Source: DASWUZ01 sp036401375
GTDB lineage: Bacteria; Acidobacteriota; Terriglobia; Terriglobales; Acidobacteriaceae
Direction: 5' to 3'
Assembly: GCA_036401375.1 (NCBI GenBank)
Contig: DASWVB010000002.1
Span: 310,001 to 374,000 of the forward strand
Length of the DNA: 64,000 nt
Shown here: positions 27,967 to 36,914 of the stretch, one piece after another
Layout: every line of letters begins with the position of its first letter
Numbering within the stretch: the stretch's first letter is position 1
Made by a program: the position numbers and the translations under genes
Notes under the pieces: generated by a model
The model's input: only the letters and a program-made list of their open reading frames with translations
The model's database searches: none
What the model was told of the DNA's origin: nothing

Positions 27967-28312
27967 TCGTTCTTTCTCCTTCCGATGTCGACGCCGCTGA
28001 TATCTGTAAATCGAAAGTGAGTCGTGTCGCGAACCTGTAGACCGGCGCCGCCGGTTCTCCTCATCGAGTCTACCCGCGTGCGGTCGATAATCTTCACCGC
28101 CCTCCGATCCAACTCCAGGTCGTGTAACCCGCAAGCTGCAGGTTGCTCCCATGAGCATCGACATCCGCGGCACTGAGAGGGGCTGTCAAGGCGGCGGGCC
28201 ACGACCGGAGTCTGCAAGAGCAGGATTCCTCAGACCTTACACCCGAATCAACGCTTGGCGTAGTGAACGCACGCCAGTTGATATCCTGAATCTAAGGCTT
28301 AGGGTAACTACC

Positions 28313-28344
28313 GAGGAGGCGCAAATGCGTCTCCTCCTTCTTTT
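28313..28344 (+). promoter_or_regulatory. Leader hairpin with U-tract upstream of the giant protein
   Basis: GAGGAGGCGCA (28313-28323) pairs with TGCGTCTCCTC (28326-28336), one G-T pair, and is followed by CTTCTTTT. This has the form of an intrinsic terminator or attenuator. The left arm contains GAGGAGG, a strong ribosome binding site for the ATG at 28325, which would be hidden when the hairpin forms. It lies 160-190 bases before the giant gene. Confidence 0.55.
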
Positions 28345-28501
28345 AGGTCTACATTTCATGAACCCGGATGGCTCTGAAACGCCATCTGCTCCCCGGTCGA
28401 ACCGTCGCCTGGCCTTTCCAGGTCAAGCACCGGGTTCAGTCAAGTCAACGCATGCATACAGGCCGCATCGCGGCCGTGCAGCAGGCAGAAAAAGAGGCTG
28501 A
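28325..28501 (+). CDS. Possible 58-residue leader peptide
   Basis: An ATG with GAGGAGG 5 bases upstream opens a 58-residue frame that begins MRLLLLLGLHFMNPDG and ends with an Arg/Lys-rich tail (GRAAGRKRG). Its stop TGA at 28499-28501 is 2 bases before the TTG at 28504 that can start the giant protein, so coupled translation is possible. The amino-acid make-up has no family resemblance, and expression is unproven. It is either a translated leader controlled by the overlapping hairpin or a chance frame. Confidence 0.35.
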   Translation: MRLLLLLGLHFMNPDGSETPSAPRSNRRLAFPGQAPGSVKSTHAYRPHRGRAAGRKRG

Positions 28502-28503
28502 AA

Positions 28504-31500
28504 TTGCACAGTGAGGGTATCGCGGTGAAGGCACGGCTGAAGCTCCGAAGCGGTTTGAGCATTGCGATCTTAGCGTTGATGTTTGGTGCCCAGCCCCTGG
28601 TGCACGCCACCCCGGTGAGCACCACGACCGTGCAGGGCACGGTCTACCGCGCAGATGGCAGCATCGCGGCCGGTACGGTCATCGTCAGCTGGCCCGCCTT
28701 CTCTACCGCGCTCGGCCAGAGTGTGGCGGCCGGCACGGTCACCGCGACCATCGCCGCCGATGGCTCGGTTACGCTCAACCTCGCTCCGAACAGCGGGGCT
28801 CTACCGGCTGGCACCTACTACACGGCCATTTACCACCTCAGCGACGGCACGGTGAGCCGGGAATACTGGCTTGTACCCGCGGCCACGACTGCTTCGATCG
28901 CCTCCATACGTGCGCAGCTTGCGTCGGTGAGTACGGCCGGACAGCCGGTGTCGAAGCAGTACGTCGACAATGCGATCGCCGGCATCGGCAGCGGCAGCGG
29001 CAGCAGCTCCTCAGTCGCGCTCGCCGGCGGCACTATGACCGGCCCGCTGCTGCTGAGCGGCGATCCTGTCTCGGCGAACCAGGCAGCGACCAAGCACTAT
29101 GCCGACGTTCTCTCCGCCTCGGCCGTGGCACTCGCCGGAGGATCGATGACCGGCCCGCTGAACCTCGTCGCAAACCCCACCTCCGCCTCGCTCGACCTGC
29201 AGGCAGCCACTGCCGGACTGGTCCGAGCCGTAGCTCCCAGGAGCGTTCTTGAGTTTGGCGCGGTCTGCGACGGAGTGACCAACGATCAGCCCGCCTTCCA
29301 ATCCGCTTTCAACTGGGCGCTCACCAATAACAGCGGAGTCTCGTTTCCCGCCAAGACCTGCTTCCTCGCCTCGCCCGTGATCTGGAACGGCCAGCCCATG
29401 CAAGGGCAGGGAAGGTCTGCGACCTTCATCAAGCAGAATGCCGGCTACGACGTCTTCGAATCGGCGGACGCGAGTACCGGCGGAGTCAACTTTGTCAGTG
29501 GCGGACACGTCAGCGATTTCACCGTGCTGATGGATAACACCGTCGACTCCTCTCAGAACGGCAATGGCCGCTACAATCGGCCGGCGGGCTTCAACACTGT
29601 CTTCGCGCCAAACCAGGTCGGCTACATCACCTCCGCACTGCCCGCTTTCCAGGTAGGTGCGTGCGCCTTCGCGGTGCCCTCCTACGGCTTCCCATCCGCC
29701 GGTGCGCCTAACGCAACTGTCTTCGAGCGTGTCCAGATATACACTCCCGCAGGTACCAACCGAGTAGGTGCGACCTGCGGCTTCTGGTTTCAAAGCCTTC
29801 CCTATGGAGTGGTGTGGCACGACGTCTACATAGCACAGACCGAGTACGGAATCATCGAGGCGCTGCCGAACGACAAGACTACCTGGGCGGCATACCTCTC
29901 CAGTCTGGGTACGTCGTCGGACACTAATATGTTCGACGATGTGAACGTGACTACCGCAGTAGGCATAGAAATCCTGCTGGGCAACCATAATAACTTCAAG
30001 GGAACCCACATCTATGCGCGAGGCAAGTACCAGTCCCCCGGGTGCACCGATGGCCATTCCGCGGCAATCATCCTGGATAATGCCGGATTAAGTGGAGTAC
30101 AAAACAATTCCTTCGATAGCACCTATGTCGAGCCCGGCTGTCTCAAGACAGGAGCTACCCTCACTGCAGCCATTGGCACTACCGACACCACCGTGGCTCT
30201 GAGTGACATTCGCCAGCTGACACCCACTGGCAGTACTGTTTACCTCGAGACGCAATACGGGCCCAACCCTGGAGAGTGGGTGAACTACACCGGCATAACT
30301 GCCGGTGTCTCCCCCGCGGGAACTCTGACCGGGGTCACACGCGGAGCCATGGGAACCACGGCTATTGCGCACGCGACCGGAGAGTTTGTCAGCAACGCTG
30401 CTGAATACATCAACGGCACGCGCCTGACCTTTACTTCAGGGAACCTGAAGCAGGGTCTCGACGGAATCGTGGTAATACCGGCCTCCGACTCTTCATTCCG
30501 CGGCATCGGCGTTGTCAACTCAGCTCAACCATTTTCCCTCCAGGTAATGGGCAACAAGGACGACCTGGATATGTTCGACCTGACGCCCTATGACGTCCTC
30601 GACCTGGGCACAGGCAACAAGATAGCTTCTCCAACGGACAATGGCTCGACTAATCAGTACACTCCGAAGATTTATGTCAATGCCGCAGCCAGGCCCCTGC
30701 TCGCCAACAAGCTCATGCCGGATTGGCTCAGCACCGGAGGCCCTTTCTATCAGAGTCTCGACGACCTGCTGTTTACTCCTGACCGGATGACTACTGTGGG
30801 AGGCATCGGCGGCAGCTTTGGATCGGGCGTTCCACTTAGCGTCGACGTGACCGCGCCTGTCTCTCAGCGCTACGTCTATGTGCCCTCGGGAACGACCATC
30901 AACGGCCAGCGCTTCAACGGTATCTATCAGTACCTCGTCTTCGGCCGTATCCTGCCGCTCGGCAAGGTGAATCTGAACCTGTATGTCAAAGGCGACGCAG
31001 CTACGACGATTACCGCAACGGTGAGCGGCCAGAGCGGAGTCTGCTCTGTGACTACCTCGTGGTCGCTGTGCACGCTTCCCATGGACTTCACCAGTCAGAC
31101 AGCCGGTACGACGACGGAGCTCGACATATCTCCTGCACCTGCGGGCATTAAGTATTCGGCGGTTGCATTTGTGCCTGTCTCCTCCGCCACCAGTACCGCT
31201 TCGCTCGCCCAGCACATTGCGCATGTGTGCATCGAGGACTACCTGACGGGAGCTATGGCGGGTGACTACGCCCAGGCCTACAACGCCGCCGTACAGGCGC
31301 AGTCGCTCACCTCTCCTACAGAGGTGCGAGCCTGTAGTCCGGGCAACCACACTTGGGGATCAGGTGGAGCAGGCGGAGTAGCCGACAGGCCCATCATCAC
31401 CGACTTCTCCGGCTCTACGATGGTGCTGGCGAGTGGCCTCGCCTCTACTCCGGTCACGGTAAGTGGCACAGTGACCGCAGGCAGCCTGACCGTCGCGGTT

Positions 31501-33621
31501 GCCAGTACTACTGGTCTGGTCGCCGGCCAGCATATAGGCGGTACAGGCCTGCTGCCGGATACCATGGTCGCCAGCGTCAACTCCGGGGCATCCACGATTA
31601 CCCTGACGCAATACCCGCTGCTCAGCGTGAATGGCTTCACCAGCACCAGTAATGCTGTGACTAACCTGAGCAGCGTGGGCGGTCTCGCCGTAGGTCAGAC
31701 TATAGTGGGGTCAGGCATCCCGGCGGCTACTACGATCGCCACCCTCGACACCTCCGGGTATGGAATGACACTGTCTGCGCCTACAACAGCAACCAATGCA
31801 AACGGGCAGGCCCTGACGGTGACAGCGGGCTCATGGACGGTCCCCCTTACTGCAGTAACCGTCAAGAAGGCGCTTCGTTATACATACAATGCTGCGGCAG
31901 AGCATAACTACCAGGGCCAGATGATCGGCGGCGAGATCAGGAACATCTGGTTTACAGATCCGGGTTATCGCAGTCTGAAAGGTGTAGCGGGTCTGCAGAT
32001 CGATGCATGGGATACTCTGCCGATCAATCACCTGAGGATCGACAATATAGCAGGCAGCGAGTTGATCATAGGTGGCTCAGACGGCGCCAATGTTGTGAGG
32101 GAGAGCGACTTCTGGGGACTGCAGCTGCGGGACGGCGGAGAACCTATGACCGGCCAGGCCTCGCTGGTGATCAATACGCCGCCGGGAACCGTAGGTTCAG
32201 ACGAAAATAACAACCTTAGATTCGATGGGCACGTGGTCTTTCCGTACTATCTAGGCGAATATATCGGCACTGCCAACCTGAACCACACGGGAACTAACGG
32301 ACCCCGGCTGATCTATCACACTGCCAACTTCCAGCTTGAGGGTGGCGGCCGGCTGCTGCAAAACGATGGGACCTACGCCAACGTCTACATCGCAAAGCCC
32401 TATGACCTTGTACAGATCAACCTCGCGGGCGACGTTTTTTACCAGGGCGGCGCCATGAATATACCGGGCCTGGGTAAGTCGATCTTCCGCGTAGACACGG
32501 CGCGTTACCTGGGTGCAACGGGGGGCAGGCTGGAGCCGATCGCGAATGGAAGCTTTCTCTTCAACGTGACTGTCACTGCAGGTTCCCCGACAGTCACTTA
32601 CGTGAGTTACCCGGCCAGTGCGTCGGTCAAGAGCTTTGACTTCAATGCCGGCGGAACGCTCAGGGAAGGTACCAGAGTTCTCATTGGATCATCTACCTAC
32701 ATCGTGCAGTCGGTAGCTGCGGCGGGTGGCTCACTTACTTTGACCTCTAACTACTCAGGAGCAACGGGCAGCACCACGATGACTCAGACTGACGGCGGCT
32801 TCTATCTGAATGTCACTAACAGCCTGATTACCGCGCAGACCAGCGGCTACTATAACGATTTCTCGGTTCCGGGTCTGGGACTGGCGGGCCTGCCCAATGC
32901 GAGTTATCCTGCTCTCTTCCAGGGGCTCTCGAATATTACCTCGGGCTATGGCTTTGAAGATTACCAGGGCAGAGACAAGCGAGGCGAGGGGCTCGATGTA
33001 GTGGCTGACTCCGGAGGTCTCCCGGGGCTGAGCGTTGGAAGTGGTGCTAATAACGCCAGCTTTATCGGTATAGGTGGGTCGTATGCGCTGGCCGACTGGA
33101 GGTACTTCGCCGGGTTTGGCGGGGGCCAGGCTATTATGCAGGCCTCTTATCAAAAGAACCTTTGCCTGATGCTGAGCTCGCCGAGCAATACCTTTGCGGT
33201 AGGCACCTGCGTGTTGCAGCTGACTAACACCACCAACGCGGTGACCACGCCTCAGACAACCCTGGACGATGGCAGCGGCAACTCCATCTTTTCGAAGACT
33301 ACAGCGGCCAGCTTCGCAACATCGACCAACTGCGCCTCTGGCCTGTCACCGGCAGTCTGCGGCTCCGCGGCAGCAGGAGCGGCAATCGTGCCGCCGGGAG
33401 TCACTACTCAGACGGTAAATACGACGGCCATCGGCGCTAACAGCCAGGTGATTGTCCAGCAGGATAACGCGCTGGGCACGCGCCTGGGAGTGACCTGTTA
33501 TACGGGTGGCAATACTAACCCCTATATCTCGGCCAGGGTAGCCGGCACGAGCTTTACCTTCACAGTAGGTGCTCCAACAACAAACCCGGGGTGCTATAGC
33601 TACATAATCATGAATAAATAG
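28504..33621 (+). CDS. Giant secreted beta-helix protein with tail-fibre-like repeats
   Basis: A 1705-residue exported protein. The signal peptide is KARLKLRSGLSIAILALMFG and ends near VHA. Two repeats at residues about 172-203 and 208-238 (VALAGGTMTGPLLLSG, VALAGGSMTGPLNLVA) resemble phage tail-fibre repeats. From about residue 246 (VLEFGAVCDGVTNDQ) there is a pectate-lyase-3/right-handed beta-helix domain. Around residues 990-1115 lie two similar GxGIPxxTxI-type modules. The C-terminus ends with a Cys-containing beta domain. TTG 28504 (AGAGG 6 bases upstream) and GTG 28525 (GAGGG, 7 bases) are both possible. Its place between wcaF and ugd suggests a polysaccharide-binding, -cleaving or adhesive role; the active site is not identified. 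Confidence 0.8.
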   Translation: MHSEGIAVKARLKLRSGLSIAILALMFGAQPLVHATPVSTTTVQGTVYRADGSIAAGTVIVSWPAFSTALGQSVAAGTVTATIAADGSVTLNLAPNSGALPAGTYYTAIYHLSDGTVSREYWLVPAATTASIASIRAQLASVSTAGQPVSKQYVDNAIAGIGSGSGSSSSVALAGGTMTGPLLLSGDPVSANQAATKHYADVLSASAVALAGGSMTGPLNLVANPTSASLDLQAATAGLVRAVAPRSVLEFGAVCDGVTNDQPAFQSAFNWALTNNSGVSFPAKTCFLASPVIWNGQPMQGQGRSATFIKQNAGYDVFESADASTGGVNFVSGGHVSDFTVLMDNTVDSSQNGNGRYNRPAGFNTVFAPNQVGYITSALPAFQVGACAFAVPSYGFPSAGAPNATVFERVQIYTPAGTNRVGATCGFWFQSLPYGVVWHDVYIAQTEYGIIEALPNDKTTWAAYLSSLGTSSDTNMFDDVNVTTAVGIEILLGNHNNFKGTHIYARGKYQSPGCTDGHSAAIILDNAGLSGVQNNSFDSTYVEPGCLKTGATLTAAIGTTDTTVALSDIRQLTPTGSTVYLETQYGPNPGEWVNYTGITAGVSPAGTLTGVTRGAMGTTAIAHATGEFVSNAAEYINGTRLTFTSGNLKQGLDGIVVIPASDSSFRGIGVVNSAQPFSLQVMGNKDDLDMFDLTPYDVLDLGTGNKIASPTDNGSTNQYTPKIYVNAAARPLLANKLMPDWLSTGGPFYQSLDDLLFTPDRMTTVGGIGGSFGSGVPLSVDVTAPVSQRYVYVPSGTTINGQRFNGIYQYLVFGRILPLGKVNLNLYVKGDAATTITATVSGQSGVCSVTTSWSLCTLPMDFTSQTAGTTTELDISPAPAGIKYSAVAFVPVSSATSTASLAQHIAHVCIEDYLTGAMAGDYAQAYNAAVQAQSLTSPTEVRACSPGNHTWGSGGAGGVADRPIITDFSGSTMVLASGLASTPVTVSGTVTAGSLTVAVASTTGLVAGQHIGGTGLLPDTMVASVNSGASTITLTQYPLLSVNGFTSTSNAVTNLSSVGGLAVGQTIVGSGIPAATTIATLDTSGYGMTLSAPTTATNANGQALTVTAGSWTVPLTAVTVKKALRYTYNAAAEHNYQGQMIGGEIRNIWFTDPGYRSLKGVAGLQIDAWDTLPINHLRIDNIAGSELIIGGSDGANVVRESDFWGLQLRDGGEPMTGQASLVINTPPGTVGSDENNNLRFDGHVVFPYYLGEYIGTANLNHTGTNGPRLIYHTANFQLEGGGRLLQNDGTYANVYIAKPYDLVQINLAGDVFYQGGAMNIPGLGKSIFRVDTARYLGATGGRLEPIANGSFLFNVTVTAGSPTVTYVSYPASASVKSFDFNAGGTLREGTRVLIGSSTYIVQSVAAAGGSLTLTSNYSGATGSTTMTQTDGGFYLNVTNSLITAQTSGYYNDFSVPGLGLAGLPNASYPALFQGLSNITSGYGFEDYQGRDKRGEGLDVVADSGGLPGLSVGSGANNASFIGIGGSYALADWRYFAGFGGGQAIMQASYQKNLCLMLSSPSNTFAVGTCVLQLTNTTNAVTTPQTTLDDGSGNSIFSKTTAASFATSTNCASGLSPAVCGSAAAGAAIVPPGVTTQTVNTTAIGANSQVIVQQDNALGTRLGVTCYTGGNTNPYISARVAGTSFTFTVGAPTTNPGCYSYIIMNK

Positions 33622-33646
33622 CAGGCTAGCCAGAGGGAGAGTCACA

Positions 33647-33679
33647 GGCGGGGAGCAAGCGAGCAGTCAGCTCCCCGCC
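33647..33679. terminator. Bidirectional hairpin between convergent genes
   Basis: A perfect 10-bp inverted repeat, GGCGGGGAGC at 33647-33656 and GCTCCCCGCC at 33670-33679, with a 13-base loop, centred between the stops of the giant protein and ugd. It has no long U-run on either strand. Confidence 0.6.
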
Positions 33680-33685
33680 TTCGGC

Positions 33686-35104
33686 TCAGGAGAGCAGCAG
33701 CTTGCCGGATAAGCCATCGCCTACGTGGCGAACCGATGGGCGCCCGACGCTCAAGTAAGTGAATCCATGGCTGAGCATGTAGTCAGGTTCATACAGATTG
33801 CGGCCGTCGATAATGATCGGAAAGCGCAGCGCCGAGTGTAGTCTCTCGAGCTCAAGGTTGGCGTAGTCCTGCCAGTCCGTCAGGATGAGCAGGGCATCGG
33901 CGTCCTGGGCTGCCAGATAGGGATCGTCGACGTAGCTCATCTGCGGCCCCGGCGGAAGTACCTGCGCGGCGCGTGTCATCGCGGCCGGGTCATGCGCAAC
34001 CATGATGCAGCCCGCCTCGTGCAGCATCCTGATGAGGTCGATGGCGGGTGAGTCGCGGATGTCGTCGGTGTCCCCTTTGAAGGCCAGGCCGAGCGCGGCT
34101 ATCCTCTTACCGCGCAGGGTCCACAGCGCGGCGCGAATCTTGTTGAAGAAGGCGGTCTTCTGCCGCTGGTTGATCCTCTCGACCTCTGCGAGTAGATCGA
34201 AGTTCACCCCCTGCTGTTCTGCGATCCATCGAAAGGCTGCGAGGTCTTTGGGGAAGCACGAACCGCCATAGCCGATCCCGGCGCGCAGAAACTTCGGTCC
34301 GATCCGGCCATCCATTCCCATCCCGATGGAGACATCTCTCACATCGGCATCGACGGTCTCGCAAAGCGCGGCCACCGCGTTGATGAACGAGATCTTGAGC
34401 GCGAGAAATGCATTGGAAGCGTGCTTGATGATCTCCGAGGTCTGGGCAGAGGTCATCAAGATCTGTGCCGGCTCGGACTCGGAAAGCGGGCCCGGCAGGG
34501 AGCCGGCGCGGCTGTAATATGCGCCGGTGGTAAGCGGCGCATAGATGCGGTCCATCAGGTCGCGTGCCGCCGGACTGGTGGTCCCGACGACGATCCGGTC
34601 CGGATGCAGGAAATCAACCACGGCCGTACCTTCGCGCAGAAACTCCGGGTTCGAGACGATGTCAAAGTGCTCTTGAGCTACGCCGTGGCGCTCGAGCACT
34701 CGCTTGATCCACTCGTTTGTGTAGACGGGGACTGTGCTCTTCTCGACGACGACTTTATAGCTGTCGATGCTGCGCGAGATCTCGCTTGCGACCGCCTCGA
34801 CATAGGAGAGGTCTGCGCTGCCCGTTGCACTCTGGGGAGTTCCGACGGCGATGAAGATCGCCTCCGATGCACGCACCGCCGATGCCAGGTCAGTGGTGAA
34901 CGTAACTCCTTCATTGAGGTGGCGGGCGAGCAGCTCTGGCAGGAAATGTTCAAAGATGGGTACTTGGCCACTGCGCAGCCGCTCCACTTTAGCGGCATCG
35001 TTATCGACGCAGATGACGTCGTGGCCGATCTCTGCAAAGCAGACTGCCGCGACCAGACCCACATAGCCGGAGCCGACGACGCAGATCGAGACTGATTGAC
35101 TCAT
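33686..35104 (-). CDS. ugd: UDP-glucose 6-dehydrogenase
   Basis: A 472-residue enzyme that oxidises UDP-glucose twice to UDP-glucuronate with NAD. It has the N-terminal Rossmann motif GSGYVGLVAAVCFAEIGH at residues 11-28, the active-site Cys283 in GYGGSCFPKDL, and the C-terminal KGDTDDIRDSPA block. The sequence is complete. UDP-glucuronate would feed an acidic exopolysaccharide made by the surrounding genes. It is divergent from the polymerase-like gene. Confidence 0.95.
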   Translation of the reverse strand: MSQSVSICVVGSGYVGLVAAVCFAEIGHDVICVDNDAAKVERLRSGQVPIFEHFLPELLARHLNEGVTFTTDLASAVRASEAIFIAVGTPQSATGSADLSYVEAVASEISRSIDSYKVVVEKSTVPVYTNEWIKRVLERHGVAQEHFDIVSNPEFLREGTAVVDFLHPDRIVVGTTSPAARDLMDRIYAPLTTGAYYSRAGSLPGPLSESEPAQILMTSAQTSEIIKHASNAFLALKISFINAVAALCETVDADVRDVSIGMGMDGRIGPKFLRAGIGYGGSCFPKDLAAFRWIAEQQGVNFDLLAEVERINQRQKTAFFNKIRAALWTLRGKRIAALGLAFKGDTDDIRDSPAIDLIRMLHEAGCIMVAHDPAAMTRAAQVLPPGPQMSYVDDPYLAAQDADALLILTDWQDYANLELERLHSALRFPIIIDGRNLYEPDYMLSHGFTYLSVGRPSVRHVGDGLSGKLLLS

Positions 35105-35477
35105 GAAGGCCTATTCTCCTGAAACGGCTGAGCAGAATGGGGTGGGAAGCAGCAACTGCTGGTATGAATGCGTGAGTCAAGTCTAGAGCAGAAGCAGGCG
35201 GTTCGCAACGAAACCAGACAAGCGGAGACGTGTCCGGCGGGGGAGGAAACAGCGCGCACGTGCCGGCCGATGCCGCGTCCTGTTGCTCTGCTATAAGATG
35301 GGCTAGGGAATACCGCAGCGGAGCCGCGCGTGGTCGATCGGGTAGCTCCATGCTCACACTCCCGCGAGGGCGCTGCACTGGGCGGCATGTTGGAATCAGC
35401 GATTAGAGGAACCAGTCCATTGAAGAAGATACGCCGGCCGGCGACAGCGCAAACAGTCAATCAGCGCCGGCCCAGCC
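35105..35477. other. Divergent intergenic region between ugd and the polymerase gene
   Basis: A 373-base divergent gap without a believable ORF. A TATAAG hexamer at 35292-35297 could be part of a plus-strand promoter, but no matching -35 box at 16-18 bases is visible. It probably contains promoters for both sides. Confidence 0.3.
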
Positions 35478-36866
35478 ATGGCTGATTTCGTCAACAATTT
35501 TTCGCCCTCCGCACCCCAATCAGTCCTGCCCGCAGATCGGGGAGACGCCGGGGTCAAGCGCAGCTGGCTGTTTCGACTTCCAAAGCTATCGATATGGGAC
35601 TGGTATGCATTCCTCCTGTCCACAGCGAGCTGGGCAAGCATCAACGTTGGCGGTCTTCTTTTTGGCTCAGATTTCATGCTCATCCTGGGCCTGCCTATCG
35701 TGCTCACCACCAACCACAAGGTGCTGTTCTACAGACCCGTTCGCCGGGTGTTGGTGCTCGCCGGACTGTGGCTCCTCGCTCAGATCATCACCGACCTGAT
35801 ACGGGGTACCGAGCCTAAAGACTTCCTGCGCGGATGGCTGAAGATCGGCTTCACGATGGCGCAGTTTTGCGTGATCTGGGTGCTGGTGCATAACTCGAAG
35901 AAGAGAGTTGTGCTCTACGCGATCGGGCTGGCCCTGGGAACGACACTGAGAATCCTCACCTTTTCGAATCCCTACTTTGTGACCGATCCGTGGAAGTTCG
36001 GTTTTGCCTTTCCCGCGTCGATCGCGGTGCTGTTGTACGTCTCGTTCCTGATGCGCAACCGCTACTCGGTCTACCACCTCTTGCCGCTCGTCGCACTGGC
36101 CATGTTGAACGTCTACGAAGCTTACAGAAGCCAGGCATTTATCCTAATGATCACCATCGTGGCCACCCATGGCTACAAGAGCTTGCGCGTCAGCGGCCGC
36201 ACGCTGTCCAAGACAAAGCTGGCGGGCATCGCCGTGGTACTGATACTGGCAAGTGTGACAGTGGACAAGGTCTACTCCTACGCAGCGGCGCAGATGTGGC
36301 TCGGAGAGGGAGCCTATCGCAAGTTCGAGCTGCAGAGCGGCGGCGAGGGCGGCGTTCTCCTCGGCGGACGCAGCGAGATACTGGCATCGAGCGCTGCAGT
36401 TGCTGACTCTCCCTGGATAGGACACGGCTCCTGGCCTCACGATCCGAAGTACCTCTGGATCATGATCGTGCGCCTGCGGTCACTTGGCTATCATCAGCTC
36501 AAGGACGATGAAAATACGCAAGCCGATGCACAGAACGGCACCATCCCAGCTCACTCCGCACTCATGGGGGCGTGGGTTGAGGCCGGAATCTTCGGAGCTG
36601 TGTTCTGGGTCTACATCCTCAATCTGCTGGTCCGCTACCTCGTAAATCTCCGAGGAGATGAACCGTTCTTCGCCTTCGCCATGTTTCAAGTCATCCTGCT
36701 TGCGTGGGACATCCTGTTCTCCCCGTTTGCGGCAGAGCGGCGCTTTTCGGTCACGTATTTTCTTGCGCTGTTGCTGGCCATCAACTATCAGCGGGATCGT
36801 CAGCAGGAAGAATCGAAGAGACTTCCAGAACCCCATTCAGCGCCGGCCTTTGCGACCTCAAGCTAG
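35478..36866 (+). CDS. Wzy-like O-antigen ligase/polysaccharide polymerase
   Basis: A 462-residue polytopic membrane protein with about ten to twelve hydrophobic segments and a large periplasmic loop between helices (region MWLGEGAYRKFELQSGGEGG to PAHSALMGAWVEAG). The loop pattern with GHGSW and HSALMGAWVEAGIFGAVFW is typical of the O-antigen ligase/Wzy polymerase superfamily. It would polymerise lipid-linked repeat units in the periplasm. It is directly followed by a flippase, so the pair forms the Wzx/Wzy core of this locus. Specificity cannot be predicted. Confidence 0.82.
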   Translation: MADFVNNFSPSAPQSVLPADRGDAGVKRSWLFRLPKLSIWDWYAFLLSTASWASINVGGLLFGSDFMLILGLPIVLTTNHKVLFYRPVRRVLVLAGLWLLAQIITDLIRGTEPKDFLRGWLKIGFTMAQFCVIWVLVHNSKKRVVLYAIGLALGTTLRILTFSNPYFVTDPWKFGFAFPASIAVLLYVSFLMRNRYSVYHLLPLVALAMLNVYEAYRSQAFILMITIVATHGYKSLRVSGRTLSKTKLAGIAVVLILASVTVDKVYSYAAAQMWLGEGAYRKFELQSGGEGGVLLGGRSEILASSAAVADSPWIGHGSWPHDPKYLWIMIVRLRSLGYHQLKDDENTQADAQNGTIPAHSALMGAWVEAGIFGAVFWVYILNLLVRYLVNLRGDEPFFAFAMFQVILLAWDILFSPFAAERRFSVTYFLALLLAINYQRDRQQEESKRLPEPHSAPAFATSS

Positions 36867-36914
36867 CCGCTTCTTTCAGGCTCCTTGCTCAGAGGAGCAG
36901 GCGAGATTGTGCGC

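Noticed and set aside
28278..28290. GTTGATATCCT shared by the leader upstream of the giant gene and the gap between the two esterases (about 19497)
   Set aside because: Only 11 bases and no surrounding promoter pattern; likely chance.
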